Assembly (NCBI RefSeq): GCF_019933235.1
Contig: NZ_CP082945.1
Span: 7,415,501 to 7,479,500 of the forward strand
Reading direction: 5' to 3'
Length of the DNA: 64,000 bases
Origin: Streptomyces angustmyceticus
Lineage (GTDB): Bacteria; Actinomycetota; Actinomycetes; Streptomycetales; Streptomycetaceae
In this document: positions 27,844 through 36,501 of the stretch, piece after piece
Layout: each line of letters begins with the position of its first letter
Numbering within the stretch: the stretch's first letter is position 1
The notes under the pieces: generated by a model
Seen by the model: the letters and a program-made list of their open reading frames with translations, nothing else
Databases searched by the model: none
Told to the model about the DNA's origin: nothing
Made by a program: the position numbers and the translations under genes

Positions 27844-30507
27844 ATGGCCACCGCCGTGCAGACCGCGCCGTACGCCTCGCCGCGCCCCGTGCCGGAAGCG
27901 CAAGGAACGGCCCTCGTCGGCCGGACACCACTGGTCGGGCGGGAGCGGGAACTCGCCGTCGCCCTGCACTGCTTGAGCCGGCAGGCCCGGGGCGGCGGGA
28001 TCTGGATCACCGGGGAGCCCGGGGTCGGCAAGACCCGGCTGGCGCAGGAGGTCGTGGCGGCGTCGCAGGCGGCCCCACGCGGTGCCCGTCCGCTGCTCGC
28101 CGTGGATCCTGGGGAGCGGCCGGGCGCCGGCGATCTGCCGTACGAGCCGCGGGCGGGGGCGGGCGGGGCGGCGCGGATCGAGTGTCTGACGGCGGTCGAG
28201 GTCCCGGACGCGGCGGGGCCGTTGCTGCGGACGGATGCGCGTCGTCCCAGGACGCTGTGGATCGAGGACGCCCACCTGCTGGACGCGCAGGGGGTCGCGG
28301 TGGTGCTGCGGATCGCCCACCGCGGGACGCACAAGCTCCTGATCACCGCGAACGCCGACGAGGCCGCCCCCCGACTGCACACGCTCTGGAAGGACCAGTA
28401 CCTGGCCCGCCTCGACCTCGCCCCGCTGGACGCCGTGTCCGCGCGCCGGCTGGCCGCCGCCCTGCTGGCGGGCCGGCTGACCCGGCCCGGCGCCGTCCGG
28501 CTCGCCGAGATGTCGGCCGGCAACCCGATGCTGCTGCGCGAACTGCTGCGCGCCGCCCTCTGCCAGGGGCTGCTGACACGGGACGGCGATCAGTGGCACC
28601 TCGGCGACGGGACACCCACCTCCAGTGCCCTGCGGGACCTGGTGGCCCCCGCTCTCGCGGCGCTGCCGGACGCCGAACGCGATGCGCTCCAGCTGATCGC
28701 CCTGGCCGAACCGGCGCGCCTGGCGGTGCTGGAGACCGTGGTCGGCGCGGCGACGCTGCTGCGCCTGGAGGACCGGGGACTGGTGCGGGGACGGGCGCAC
28801 GGCGGGAGCCCCGGACCGCCGCCCGTCGGGGCGCTGAGCATCGCCCACCCCTATCTCGGACAGGTGCTGCGGCAGGACGTCGCGCCGCTGCGCAGCGGGG
28901 AGTGGCTACGGACCTGGGCCGCGGCGCTCGACGCCCGGGGCGGCCAACTGCCCGTCGAGCGGGTCAGGGTGACCCAGTGGCAGCTGGACGCCGGGCTGGT
29001 GCCGGATGAGCCGTCCCTCCTCGACGCCGCCGGGCACGCCCTGCGCGGACACGAACTGCCCGTCGCCGCCCGGCTGGCGAAGGCAGCCTGGCGCACCCAC
29101 CGCACCGCGCTCGCCGCCGAACTCCTCGGCCGGGTCCTGCTGGCCGGCGCGGACCTCGACGAACTGATCGGCTTCGCCGCCGACGCCGGCGCCGACCGCC
29201 CGGACATCGCCGCCCGCCTCGATCCCCTCGCCGCCCGCGCCCTGGCCCTCCAGGGCCGGCACGCCGAGGCGGACCGGCTCATCGAGCGGCTGCACGGCGA
29301 CGAACAGCAGGCCGCCCGGGCCGTGGCGGACTGCTTCCGCGGCGGTGCCGACCGCGAGCTCGCCGGCGCCGCCCCACCGGTCGCCCGGCCCGGCGCATCC
29401 CACCGCACCGAGTCCGCGCTGCTCGCCATGTCCGCCCTGTGCCGCCGGGGACGGCCGTTGGACGCGCTGGAGATCCACCGTCGACTCCAGCGGCAAGGGG
29501 CCGGTGAACGGGGCACGGGCGGCCTGTGCGACGCGGACTGGCTGGCGGAGGCGCACGCCGTCGCGCTGCTCCACGCGGGGCGGCTCGAAGCCGCCGAGAC
29601 CCTGCTCACCCGCGCCTACCGGTCCGCCGCCGAGGGACACCGGGTCAGGGTGGACGCCCAGCGCGGGCTGGCGCTCGGCTGCGCCCTCTACGAACGCGGC
29701 CGGCTGCGCGAAGCGCTCCCGTACGTCACCTTCACCCCGGCCTACCGCGTCGGCTGGCCACCGTGGCAGACCAAGGCCCGTGTCTACGCCGCACTGATAG
29801 CCGGCTGCCTGCCGCCGCACGGACTCCCGGCCGACGACGACACCCTGCACGGCCTGTCCGCCGGACGCCATGCCACCGCACTCGCACTGGCCCGGGCGCG
29901 CCTCGCCCACCGGGACGGCGATCAGGACGCCGCAGCCCGCCTCCTGGGCGCCGCCACGGACGCCGCCCTCGACGACGAGGCGTACGGCGACGCCGTGACA
30001 GCGCTGCACGAGCACGCCCGGCTCGGCCTGCCGCCCCACCCGGGCGCCCTCGTCGGCCTGCCCGTCCAGGGGCCGTTCCTGCGCGCCCGACTGCACTACG
30101 CCCGTGCCCTGGCGACCGGCGATGCCAAGCTGCTGGGCCGCACGTGCCACGCCCTGGCCGACTGCGGGGCGAGCCTGTACGCCGCCGAGGGCTATGCGGA
30201 ACTCGCCCGGCTGCAGCGGGACGCCGGCCGGGAGCGCGCCGCCACCGCCGCGACCGCGCAGGCCCGCACCCTGCTCCGGCGCTGCGGCGACGTGGCCACC
30301 CCGCCGCTGTACTTCCTGGGTGACGGACCATCACTCTCCGTGCGGGAGCGTACCGTTGCCGCGCTCGCCGCCCGCGGCATGGCCGACAAGGAGATCGCCG
30401 CACGACTGGTCGTCTCCCCGCGCACCGTCAGCAACACGCTCTACCGCGTCTACCGCAAACTCGGCGTCGGTGACCGGCGCGACCTGCGCCGGATGCTGTC
30501 CGCCTGA
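27844..30507 (+). CDS. LuxR family regulator, LAL type (AAA ATPase + C-terminal HTH)
   Basis: 887 residues. The N-terminal ATPase has Walker A GEPGVGKT (residues 57-64) and a Walker B-like TLWIEDAHLLD. A long helical TPR-like middle follows, and the last ~60 residues form a LuxR HTH (LSVRERTVAALAARG, DKEIAARLVVSPRTVSNTLY). LAL proteins are ATP-binding activators often found as pathway-specific regulators. ATG 27844 has GGGAAGG just upstream. It is 452 bp upstream of and co-directional with the acyl-CoA dehydrogenase pair, so control of the acyl-CoA block is plausible but not shown. Compared with many LAL proteins the P-loop is canonical, unlike the second LAL regulator at 33454. Confidence 0.92.
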   Translation: MATAVQTAPYASPRPVPEAQGTALVGRTPLVGRERELAVALHCLSRQARGGGIWITGEPGVGKTRLAQEVVAASQAAPRGARPLLAVDPGERPGAGDLPYEPRAGAGGAARIECLTAVEVPDAAGPLLRTDARRPRTLWIEDAHLLDAQGVAVVLRIAHRGTHKLLITANADEAAPRLHTLWKDQYLARLDLAPLDAVSARRLAAALLAGRLTRPGAVRLAEMSAGNPMLLRELLRAALCQGLLTRDGDQWHLGDGTPTSSALRDLVAPALAALPDAERDALQLIALAEPARLAVLETVVGAATLLRLEDRGLVRGRAHGGSPGPPPVGALSIAHPYLGQVLRQDVAPLRSGEWLRTWAAALDARGGQLPVERVRVTQWQLDAGLVPDEPSLLDAAGHALRGHELPVAARLAKAAWRTHRTALAAELLGRVLLAGADLDELIGFAADAGADRPDIAARLDPLAARALALQGRHAEADRLIERLHGDEQQAARAVADCFRGGADRELAGAAPPVARPGASHRTESALLAMSALCRRGRPLDALEIHRRLQRQGAGERGTGGLCDADWLAEAHAVALLHAGRLEAAETLLTRAYRSAAEGHRVRVDAQRGLALGCALYERGRLREALPYVTFTPAYRVGWPPWQTKARVYAALIAGCLPPHGLPADDDTLHGLSAGRHATALALARARLAHRDGDQDAAARLLGAATDAALDDEAYGDAVTALHEHARLGLPPHPGALVGLPVQGPFLRARLHYARALATGDAKLLGRTCHALADCGASLYAAEGYAELARLQRDAGRERAATAATAQARTLLRRCGDVATPPLYFLGDGPSLSVRERTVAALAARGMADKEIAARLVVSPRTVSNTLYRVYRKLGVGDRRDLRRMLSA

Positions 30508-30959
30508 CAGCTGACCGACCGGGCCCGCCGTCCCCCTCCGGCGAAGGAGTAACGATCACCCACCCGGTGCCGTCCGGCCGGTGGTCCACTGGAGAGCAGC
30601 GGCAGGGACGTGGGGACGTCCCGCCGGCCGCGGGCTCCGGGCGCCTTTTCCCTGGGTGGCCCGAGCCGTTCCTTCCCCGCCCCCGTGAGCGAAGAGCGGA
30701 AGCCCACGGGGGCGGAGGAAGGGCCCGTCGAACCTCAAGCCCGCGGCCGGGAGTTCCGCCGCGCGCACCCACCGGGCGGACCGGCTTCCGGGACACCGGA
30801 GAACCGTGACACCGCAGGACCGGGACGGACACCATCCCCCGGCCCGCCCCCACAACACCCCTGCGCCACGGCCCGGCACCCCGGTCCGGCCGGACCGCGC
30901 CACACCCCGCGTCCTCCCACGAGCCGCGGGCCACACCCGAATCCCGAGAGGTAATCCGC
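30508..30959. other. Intergenic region before the acyl-CoA dehydrogenase operon
   Basis: 452 bp with no ORF that looks like a gene. It should hold the promoter of the dehydrogenase pair. No clear operator was found. Confidence 0.5.
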
Positions 30960-32192
30960 ATGGCACCAGCACAACCAGGGCGCGGCAGGCACGCCGCCGG
31001 CCCCTGGACGGCCGACCGAATCCGGACCGCGGTCCGGGACCGACTCGCCGACCACGACCCGCAGGCCACCGCCCCGGCGGCCTTCCTGGGCGCCCTCTTC
31101 GACGCGGGTCTCGCCTGGGTCCACTTCCCGCCGGGCTACGGAGGGCTGGGCGCCCCGCGCGCCCTCCAGGCCGTCGTGGACGGGGAACTGGCGGCCGCCG
31201 GCATCCCCCCGGCCGCACCCGGCCTGCACACCATTGCCCTCGGCATGGCCGCGCCCGTGCTGCTGGCCTTCGGCGACGAGGCGCAGAAACGGCGGTTCCT
31301 GCGGCCGCTGTTCACCCGGCAGGAGGTGTGGTGCCAGCTGTTCAGCGAGCCCGGCGCCGGCTCCGACCTGGCGGCGCTCGCCACCCGGGCCGTCCGGGAC
31401 GAGGCGTCGGGGGACTGGATCGTCAACGGGCAGAAGGTGTGGACCTCCGTCGCGCACGAGGCCCACTGGGGGCTCCTCGTCGCCCGGACCGACCCCGCTC
31501 TGCCCAAGCACCAGGGCCTGACGTACTTCCTCGTCGACATGACCGCCCCCGGCGTCGAGGTGCGCCCCCTGCGCCAGGCCACCGGTGAGGCCGAGTTCAA
31601 CGAGGTGTTCCTGACCGACGTACGGATCCCCGACAGCCGGCGGGTCGGGGCGGTGGGGGACGGCTGGAAGGTCGCCAACGGCACCCTGATGAACGAACGG
31701 GTCGCCATCGGTGCCGGCGCGCTGCCCCGCGAGGGCGGCATGGTCGGGGCGCTGGCCCGCACCTGGCGCGAGCGGCCCGAACTGCGCACCCCCGGGCTGC
31801 ACGCGGACGTGCTGCGGTCCTGGGTGGAGGCGGAGGCGCTGCGGCTGACCGCGGAGCGGCTGCGCCAGCAGCTCGCCGCCGGCCAGCCCGGCCCCGAGGG
31901 CTCGGCCGCCAAGATCGCCTTCGCGCGCCTCAACCAGCGGCTGTCCGGGCTGGCCCTGGAACTCCTCGGCGAGGAGGGCCTGTCGTACGACGACTGGACC
32001 TTCCGGCGCCCCGACCCGGACGAGGACCTGTCCGGGCGCTCCTTCGGCTTCCTCTACCTGCGGGCCAAGGGCAACTCGATCGAGGGCGGCACGACGGAGA
32101 TCCTGCGCAATGTCATCGCCGAACGGGTGCTGGGCCTGCCGCAGGAGAGCCGGACCGACAAGACGACCCCGTGGAAGGACCTCCCCAGGTGA
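30960..32192 (+). CDS. Acyl-CoA dehydrogenase (catalytic-type subunit)
   Basis: 410 residues, acyl-CoA dehydrogenase fold: N-terminal helices, a beta-domain with CQLFSEPGAGSDLA (FAD and substrate contact) and WIVNGQKVWTS, and a C-terminal helical domain ending in IEGGTTEILRNVIAERVLGLP. The Glu of IEGGTTE aligns with the catalytic base of the family (the YEG position of MCAD). It oxidises an acyl-CoA to the enoyl-CoA with FAD. GAGAGG precedes ATG 30960. The stop overlaps the start of the next dehydrogenase by 4 bp (GTGA), so the two are translationally coupled and probably form one enzyme. Confidence 0.92.
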   Translation: MAPAQPGRGRHAAGPWTADRIRTAVRDRLADHDPQATAPAAFLGALFDAGLAWVHFPPGYGGLGAPRALQAVVDGELAAAGIPPAAPGLHTIALGMAAPVLLAFGDEAQKRRFLRPLFTRQEVWCQLFSEPGAGSDLAALATRAVRDEASGDWIVNGQKVWTSVAHEAHWGLLVARTDPALPKHQGLTYFLVDMTAPGVEVRPLRQATGEAEFNEVFLTDVRIPDSRRVGAVGDGWKVANGTLMNERVAIGAGALPREGGMVGALARTWRERPELRTPGLHADVLRSWVEAEALRLTAERLRQQLAAGQPGPEGSAAKIAFARLNQRLSGLALELLGEEGLSYDDWTFRRPDPDEDLSGRSFGFLYLRAKGNSIEGGTTEILRNVIAERVLGLPQESRTDKTTPWKDLPR

Positions 32193-33346
32193 CCACCTCA
32201 CCCCGTACCGCAGCCGGCCCCGGCTCCGCCGACACCGGCCTTCTCTACAGCGACGTCGAGGACGACCTCCGCAAGGAGCTGCGGACCCTGCTGACCGACC
32301 GCTGCCCCGCCGCGGACCTCCCGGCACGGGTGGAGGCCGAGCAGCCGCACGACACCGGCCTGTGGACCGCCCTCGCCGCGGAACTCGGCGTGACCGGGCT
32401 GCCCGTACCGATGGAGCGCGGTGGCGCGGGCGCCGGCTGGCGGGAGACCGCCGTGGTCCTGGAGGAGCTGGGCCGGGCCGCCGCCCCCGTGCCCTACCTG
32501 GCCAGCAGCGTCCTGGCGACCGCGGCGCTGCTCGCCGCGGGAGACGGCCGGCTGCTGCCCGAAGTCGCCTCCGGGGACCGGATCGCGGCGCTCGCGGTGC
32601 CGTTCTCCAGCCCGCCGGACCTGCCCTTCCCGGACACGGTGCGGTACGCCGACGGCGGGCTCAGCGGCACCGTCACCAGCGTCGCCGGAGCCCGGTCGGC
32701 GGATGTGCTGCTGGTCCCGGCGTCCGGCGGCGACGGCCCCGGGCTGTACGCCGTCGACACGGCCGCCGTGGGGCACACCGTGCGCCGCACCGCGCGCTGC
32801 TCGCTGGACCTGACCCGGCCGCTGGCCGACGTCGCCCTGCACGCGGCGCCCGCCACCGCCTTGGCCACCGGCGACGAGGCCGGTCGCCTGCTGCGCCGCG
32901 CGCTGACCACCGGGGCCGCCCTGCTGGCCTCCGAACAGCTCGGCGTCGCCCAGTGGTGCCTGTCCACGACGGTCGCCTATGTGCGGGAGCGGCACCAGTT
33001 CGCCCGGCCCGTCGGCTCGTTCCAGGCGGTCAAGCACCGGCTGGCCGATCTGTGGACGCTGGTGATGCAGGCCCGCGCGGTGGCCCGGCACGCCGTCGCG
33101 GCCCTCGATTCCGGGACCGCGGACCCGGCGCCGGAGGCCGCCCTGGCGAAGGCGTTCGTCTCCGAGGTCGTCGTCGAAGCCGCCGAGACGGCGCTGCAGT
33201 TGCACGGGGGGATCGGCTTCACCTGGGAGCACCCGGTGCACGTGTATCTGAAGCGGGCCAAGAGCAGCGCCCTGGCGCTCGGCACCGCCGACCGGCACCG
33301 CGCCGCGCTGGCCCACCTGGTGGACCTGCCGGCGGCCGGCGCCTGA
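32189..33346 (+). CDS. Acyl-CoA dehydrogenase, partner-type subunit
   Basis: 385 residues, acyl-CoA dehydrogenase fold but shorter in the beta-domain. The conserved stretches are RERHQFARPVGSFQAVKH and LQLHGGIGFTWEHPVHVYLKR. The C-terminal region has HGGIGFTWEH without the catalytic Glu found in the first subunit. In mycobacteria such unequal FadE pairs form alpha2beta2 enzymes in steroid and side-chain degradation; the same arrangement is inferred here. Start GTG 32189 overlaps the upstream stop (GTGA) and has GGAAGGA about 9 bp before; an in-frame upstream start at 32171 is less likely. A strong bidirectional stem-loop follows. Confidence 0.9.
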   Translation: MTTSPRTAAGPGSADTGLLYSDVEDDLRKELRTLLTDRCPAADLPARVEAEQPHDTGLWTALAAELGVTGLPVPMERGGAGAGWRETAVVLEELGRAAAPVPYLASSVLATAALLAAGDGRLLPEVASGDRIAALAVPFSSPPDLPFPDTVRYADGGLSGTVTSVAGARSADVLLVPASGGDGPGLYAVDTAAVGHTVRRTARCSLDLTRPLADVALHAAPATALATGDEAGRLLRRALTTGAALLASEQLGVAQWCLSTTVAYVRERHQFARPVGSFQAVKHRLADLWTLVMQARAVARHAVAALDSGTADPAPEAALAKAFVSEVVVEAAETALQLHGGIGFTWEHPVHVYLKRAKSSALALGTADRHRAALAHLVDLPAAGA

Positions 33347-33375
33347 GACCGGCCACGACGACGGACGCCCCGTCG

Positions 33376-33409
33376 CGTGCCCGTGCCGCGCCAGTGCGGT
33401 ACGGGCACG
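33376..33409. terminator. Bidirectional terminator between convergent genes
   Basis: 14-bp stem CGTGCCCGTGCCGC (33376-33389) against 33396-33409 with one G-T pair and a 6-nt loop, between the dehydrogenase (ends 33346) and the convergent LAL gene (ends 33454). Confidence 0.75.
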
Positions 33410-33453
33410 GCCCGTTCGCGCCCGCGCACGGCCCGCAGGCGGCGGACGGGCCG

Positions 33454-36384
33454 TCAGCCGAACAGGTCCGGGTCCTCGTGGAAGAGCCGCACCAGCTCCC
33501 TGCGGGACGTGATGCCCAGCCGGGGAAAGATCTTGTACAGGTGGTACTCGACGGTCCGGGAGCTGAGGAAGAGCCGCGCGGCGATCTCCTTGTTGGTGCT
33601 CCCCTCCGCCGCGAGCCGCGCGATCCGCACCTCCTGCGGGGTGAACCGCCCTTCGCCGCTCCGCGCACCCGCCCCGTCGGCCTGCGGGCTCTCGCCGGCG
33701 GCCCGCAGCTCCTGCCGCGCCCGCTCGGCCCACGGCCCGGCCCCCACCCGGGCGAACGTCGCGGCGGCCGAGCGCAGATGCCCACGGGCCTCCCGCCGCC
33801 TGCGGGCGCGCCGCAGGGACTCGCCGAAGTACAGCTCGGTGCGCGCCTTCTCCACCGGCACGCTGCCGCTGTGCAGCTCCAGCGCCTCGGCGAAGAGCCC
33901 GGCCGCCGTGGCGTCGTCGGACGCCAGCAGGGCTCGCGACCGGGCCAGCAGCGCCCTGGCCTCGCCGTGCGTCGCCCGGCCCTGCCATCGCTCGAACGAC
34001 TCCAACGCCTCCTCGGCGGCCTGCCGCTCCCCGGCCCTGACGGCGGCCTCGATCCGGTCCGGGAGGGAGAAGAACGCCACGAGCGGATGCCCGGAGCCGG
34101 GCTCGGGCACCGCCACCAGGTCCAGCAGCCGCAGCGCCTCGCCGTACGAGCCGTGCATCAGCGCCACACAGGCCAGCGCGTGCCGGGCGGTCGCGGCGGC
34201 GATGCCGATCCGGCGCGCGAGGGCCGTGGCGAGGGCGGCCTCGGCCGCCTCCCGGCAGCGGCGTTCGTCCCCGCGCAGCGCGCACATGAAGGCCCGCCGC
34301 GCCAGGTGGATGGCGGCCAGGTTCTCCTGCCCGGACTCCCGGGCCAGCCGCAGCCCCTCGTCGTTGAGGGCCTCCGCACCGGTCATGCGTCCGCTGAACA
34401 TCTCCAGCTGGGCCGTGAACTCCAGATTGCTGGAGAGCACCCCCGCGTGGCCCGACGCCCGGGCCTCGTCGGCGACCCGGGCGAGCAGCTCCAGCGCCGC
34501 GGCCGCCTCCCCGAGGTAGAACGTGCCCACGCCGGCCCAGGCGACCAGCAGCGGATCACCCGCGGTGTGCGCCGCCGCGACCCCGGCGGTGATGAGCCGC
34601 GTGCCCCGGTCCGTGTCCGCCGCCACGACGTGCCCGATGCCGGTGAGCAGCAGCCGGGTGCACTCGACGACGGGGGAGCGGCCCGGCAACCGGCCCGCGG
34701 CCCGGCCGAGTTCGCCGTACCGGGCGAGATCCCCGATGTGGGAGGCGGCCTCCGCGGCCTGTATCAGGGTCCGGGCCGCGTCGTCGGGCGCGTCGGCCGC
34801 CAGCAGCCCGGCCGCCCTGACCAGGGTCGGGCAGGCGTCGGTGAGGACCCCGCCGCGCAGTTCGACGGCGCCGCGCAGCCGCAGCAGCCGGCCCGTCGTC
34901 CCCGGCCGGTCCGTGAGGGGCAGCGCCTCGCGGACCAGCTCCTCGGTGCGTGCGGCCTGCCCCGCCTGCCAGGCGGCGCGGGCGGCGTCGTGGAGCCGCT
35001 CGGCGCGCCGGTCCGCGTCCGCGGTGAGCTGCGCGGCGCGGTCCAGCAGCGCGGCGCAGCCGGCGTACTCCCCGCGCCGGTGCGCGAGTTCGCCGGCCTC
35101 CTGGAGTTCGGCCGCCACCGCCTCGTCCGGGCCGAGCGCGGCCGCCGCGAGCTGCCGGGCCCGGCGGCCGTCCCCGGCCCGGGGGCGCAGCACCTCGGCC
35201 AGTGCCCGGTGCACCAGCCGCCGCCGGGCCGGATGCGTCGCGCCGTAGACGGCGGTACGCAGCGCCGGGCTGCGGAACGCGATCCGCCCTCCGGTGACGC
35301 TCACCAGGCCGGACGCCTCCGCGGCGTCCACGCTCGACGGCTCCGCCCCGAGGCGCCCGAGCGCGGCGGCCACCGCCGGCAGATCGCCGCTCTCCTCCGC
35401 GGCCGTCACCAGCAACGCCAGCCGGACCGCGGCGGGCAGCGCGCGCACCGGCCCGAGGAACGCCCTGAGGACCCCGGACTCCAGGGGGAGGGGACGGGGC
35501 AGGGCTTCCCTGCCCGTGAGGTGACGCGACGTCAGATTCGTGCCGAGTTCACTCAGCAGCAGCGGGCTCCCGCCGGTCGCGGCCGTCACCTCGCGCACGA
35601 CCGCCGCGTCCGCCCGCACCCCCGACCGCCGCGACAGCAGCGCGCCGGCGGCCTCCGCGTCCAGGCCCGGCAGCGCGAGACGGGGCAGTACGGGGTCGGC
35701 GAGCCGGGGCGGCCCCGGATCCCGCCGCGCCAGCAGCAGGCCCACGCCGTGGGGCCCCAGCCGCCGGGCCACGAACAACAGGGCGTCCACGCTGGGCCGG
35801 TCCAGCCACTGGGCGTCGTCGATCAGGCAGACCAGTCCGCGGCCCGCCGTCGCGGCCCCGGTCAGCAGCGACAGGGCCGCCGCCGACACCAGGAAGCGGT
35901 CCAACCGGTCCGCGTGCGGCGCCGCGGTCAGCCGCAGTGCCCCCGAGAGCGCCTCGGCCTGGGCCGGCGGCAGGCCCGCGACACCCGGCAGCAGGGGGCG
36001 CAGCACCTGGTGCAGCCCCGCATACGCGAGGGGGAACTCGGCCTCGGCGCCGTGTGCCGTGACCACGGTCGCCCCCAGGGCCCGCGCGCGCCGCCCGGCC
36101 TGCTCCAACAGGGCGCTCCGGCCGCAACCGGGTTCGCCGTGCAGCAGGAGCAGGCCGCCGCGGGAGGCCGTGACACCACCGAGAACGCGGTCGATCTCGG
36201 CCAGTTCGTCGTCACGGCCGAACAGTTCGGTGTCCCTGTCGATGATCCTTGCCTCCGTACCGGGAGCCGCCGCCGGCGGGTGGGGCCGGTCCCGGGCCTG
36301 TCGCCAACGTCCCGTCGTCCGCCCGGGCAGGAGGGACGGTGCGGACCGGCCCTGCGGGCCCGGGCCCCGGCGGCGAGGTTTCAT
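33454..36384 (-). CDS. LuxR family regulator, LAL type, with altered P-loop
   Basis: About 976 residues from ATG 36384. The ATPase part begins near IIDRDTELFGRDDEL. Its Walker A reads GEPGCGRS (residues 83-90), with Arg in place of the usual Lys; Walker B is LVCLIDDAQWLD. A long helical middle follows, and a LuxR HTH (FTPQEVRIARLAAEGSTNKEIAARL...SSRTVEYHL) ends the protein. The start is uncertain: no ribosome site precedes ATG 36384, and the first ~45 residues are Arg/Pro-rich and may be untranslated. A GGAGG near 36260 is followed by ATC rather than a start codon. It is convergent with the dehydrogenase pair and upstream-adjacent to the FadB gene on the same strand, so it may regulate the acyl-CoA block. 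Confidence 0.88.
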   Translation of the reverse strand: MKPRRRGPGPQGRSAPSLLPGRTTGRWRQARDRPHPPAAAPGTEARIIDRDTELFGRDDELAEIDRVLGGVTASRGGLLLLHGEPGCGRSALLEQAGRRARALGATVVTAHGAEAEFPLAYAGLHQVLRPLLPGVAGLPPAQAEALSGALRLTAAPHADRLDRFLVSAAALSLLTGAATAGRGLVCLIDDAQWLDRPSVDALLFVARRLGPHGVGLLLARRDPGPPRLADPVLPRLALPGLDAEAAGALLSRRSGVRADAAVVREVTAATGGSPLLLSELGTNLTSRHLTGREALPRPLPLESGVLRAFLGPVRALPAAVRLALLVTAAEESGDLPAVAAALGRLGAEPSSVDAAEASGLVSVTGGRIAFRSPALRTAVYGATHPARRRLVHRALAEVLRPRAGDGRRARQLAAAALGPDEAVAAELQEAGELAHRRGEYAGCAALLDRAAQLTADADRRAERLHDAARAAWQAGQAARTEELVREALPLTDRPGTTGRLLRLRGAVELRGGVLTDACPTLVRAAGLLAADAPDDAARTLIQAAEAASHIGDLARYGELGRAAGRLPGRSPVVECTRLLLTGIGHVVAADTDRGTRLITAGVAAAHTAGDPLLVAWAGVGTFYLGEAAAALELLARVADEARASGHAGVLSSNLEFTAQLEMFSGRMTGAEALNDEGLRLARESGQENLAAIHLARRAFMCALRGDERRCREAAEAALATALARRIGIAAATARHALACVALMHGSYGEALRLLDLVAVPEPGSGHPLVAFFSLPDRIEAAVRAGERQAAEEALESFERWQGRATHGEARALLARSRALLASDDATAAGLFAEALELHSGSVPVEKARTELYFGESLRRARRRREARGHLRSAAATFARVGAGPWAERARQELRAAGESPQADGAGARSGEGRFTPQEVRIARLAAEGSTNKEIAARLFLSSRTVEYHLYKIFPRLGITSRRELVRLFHEDPDLFG

Positions 36385-36501
36385 CGTAGAGCGGGGCCGG
36401 CCTGCGGGAGCGGGGGAGCGGGTCCGGACGGCCGCGGTGCGGGGCGCGGCCCGCACCCCCCCCGGCGCCCGGCCCCCGGTGAACCGCCCGCCGCCGGCGG
36501 A

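Noticed and set aside
36240..36270. Internal start for the second LAL regulator after GGAGG
   Set aside because: The codon at proper spacing is ATC, not a bacterial start; the ATG at 36384 was kept with doubt.
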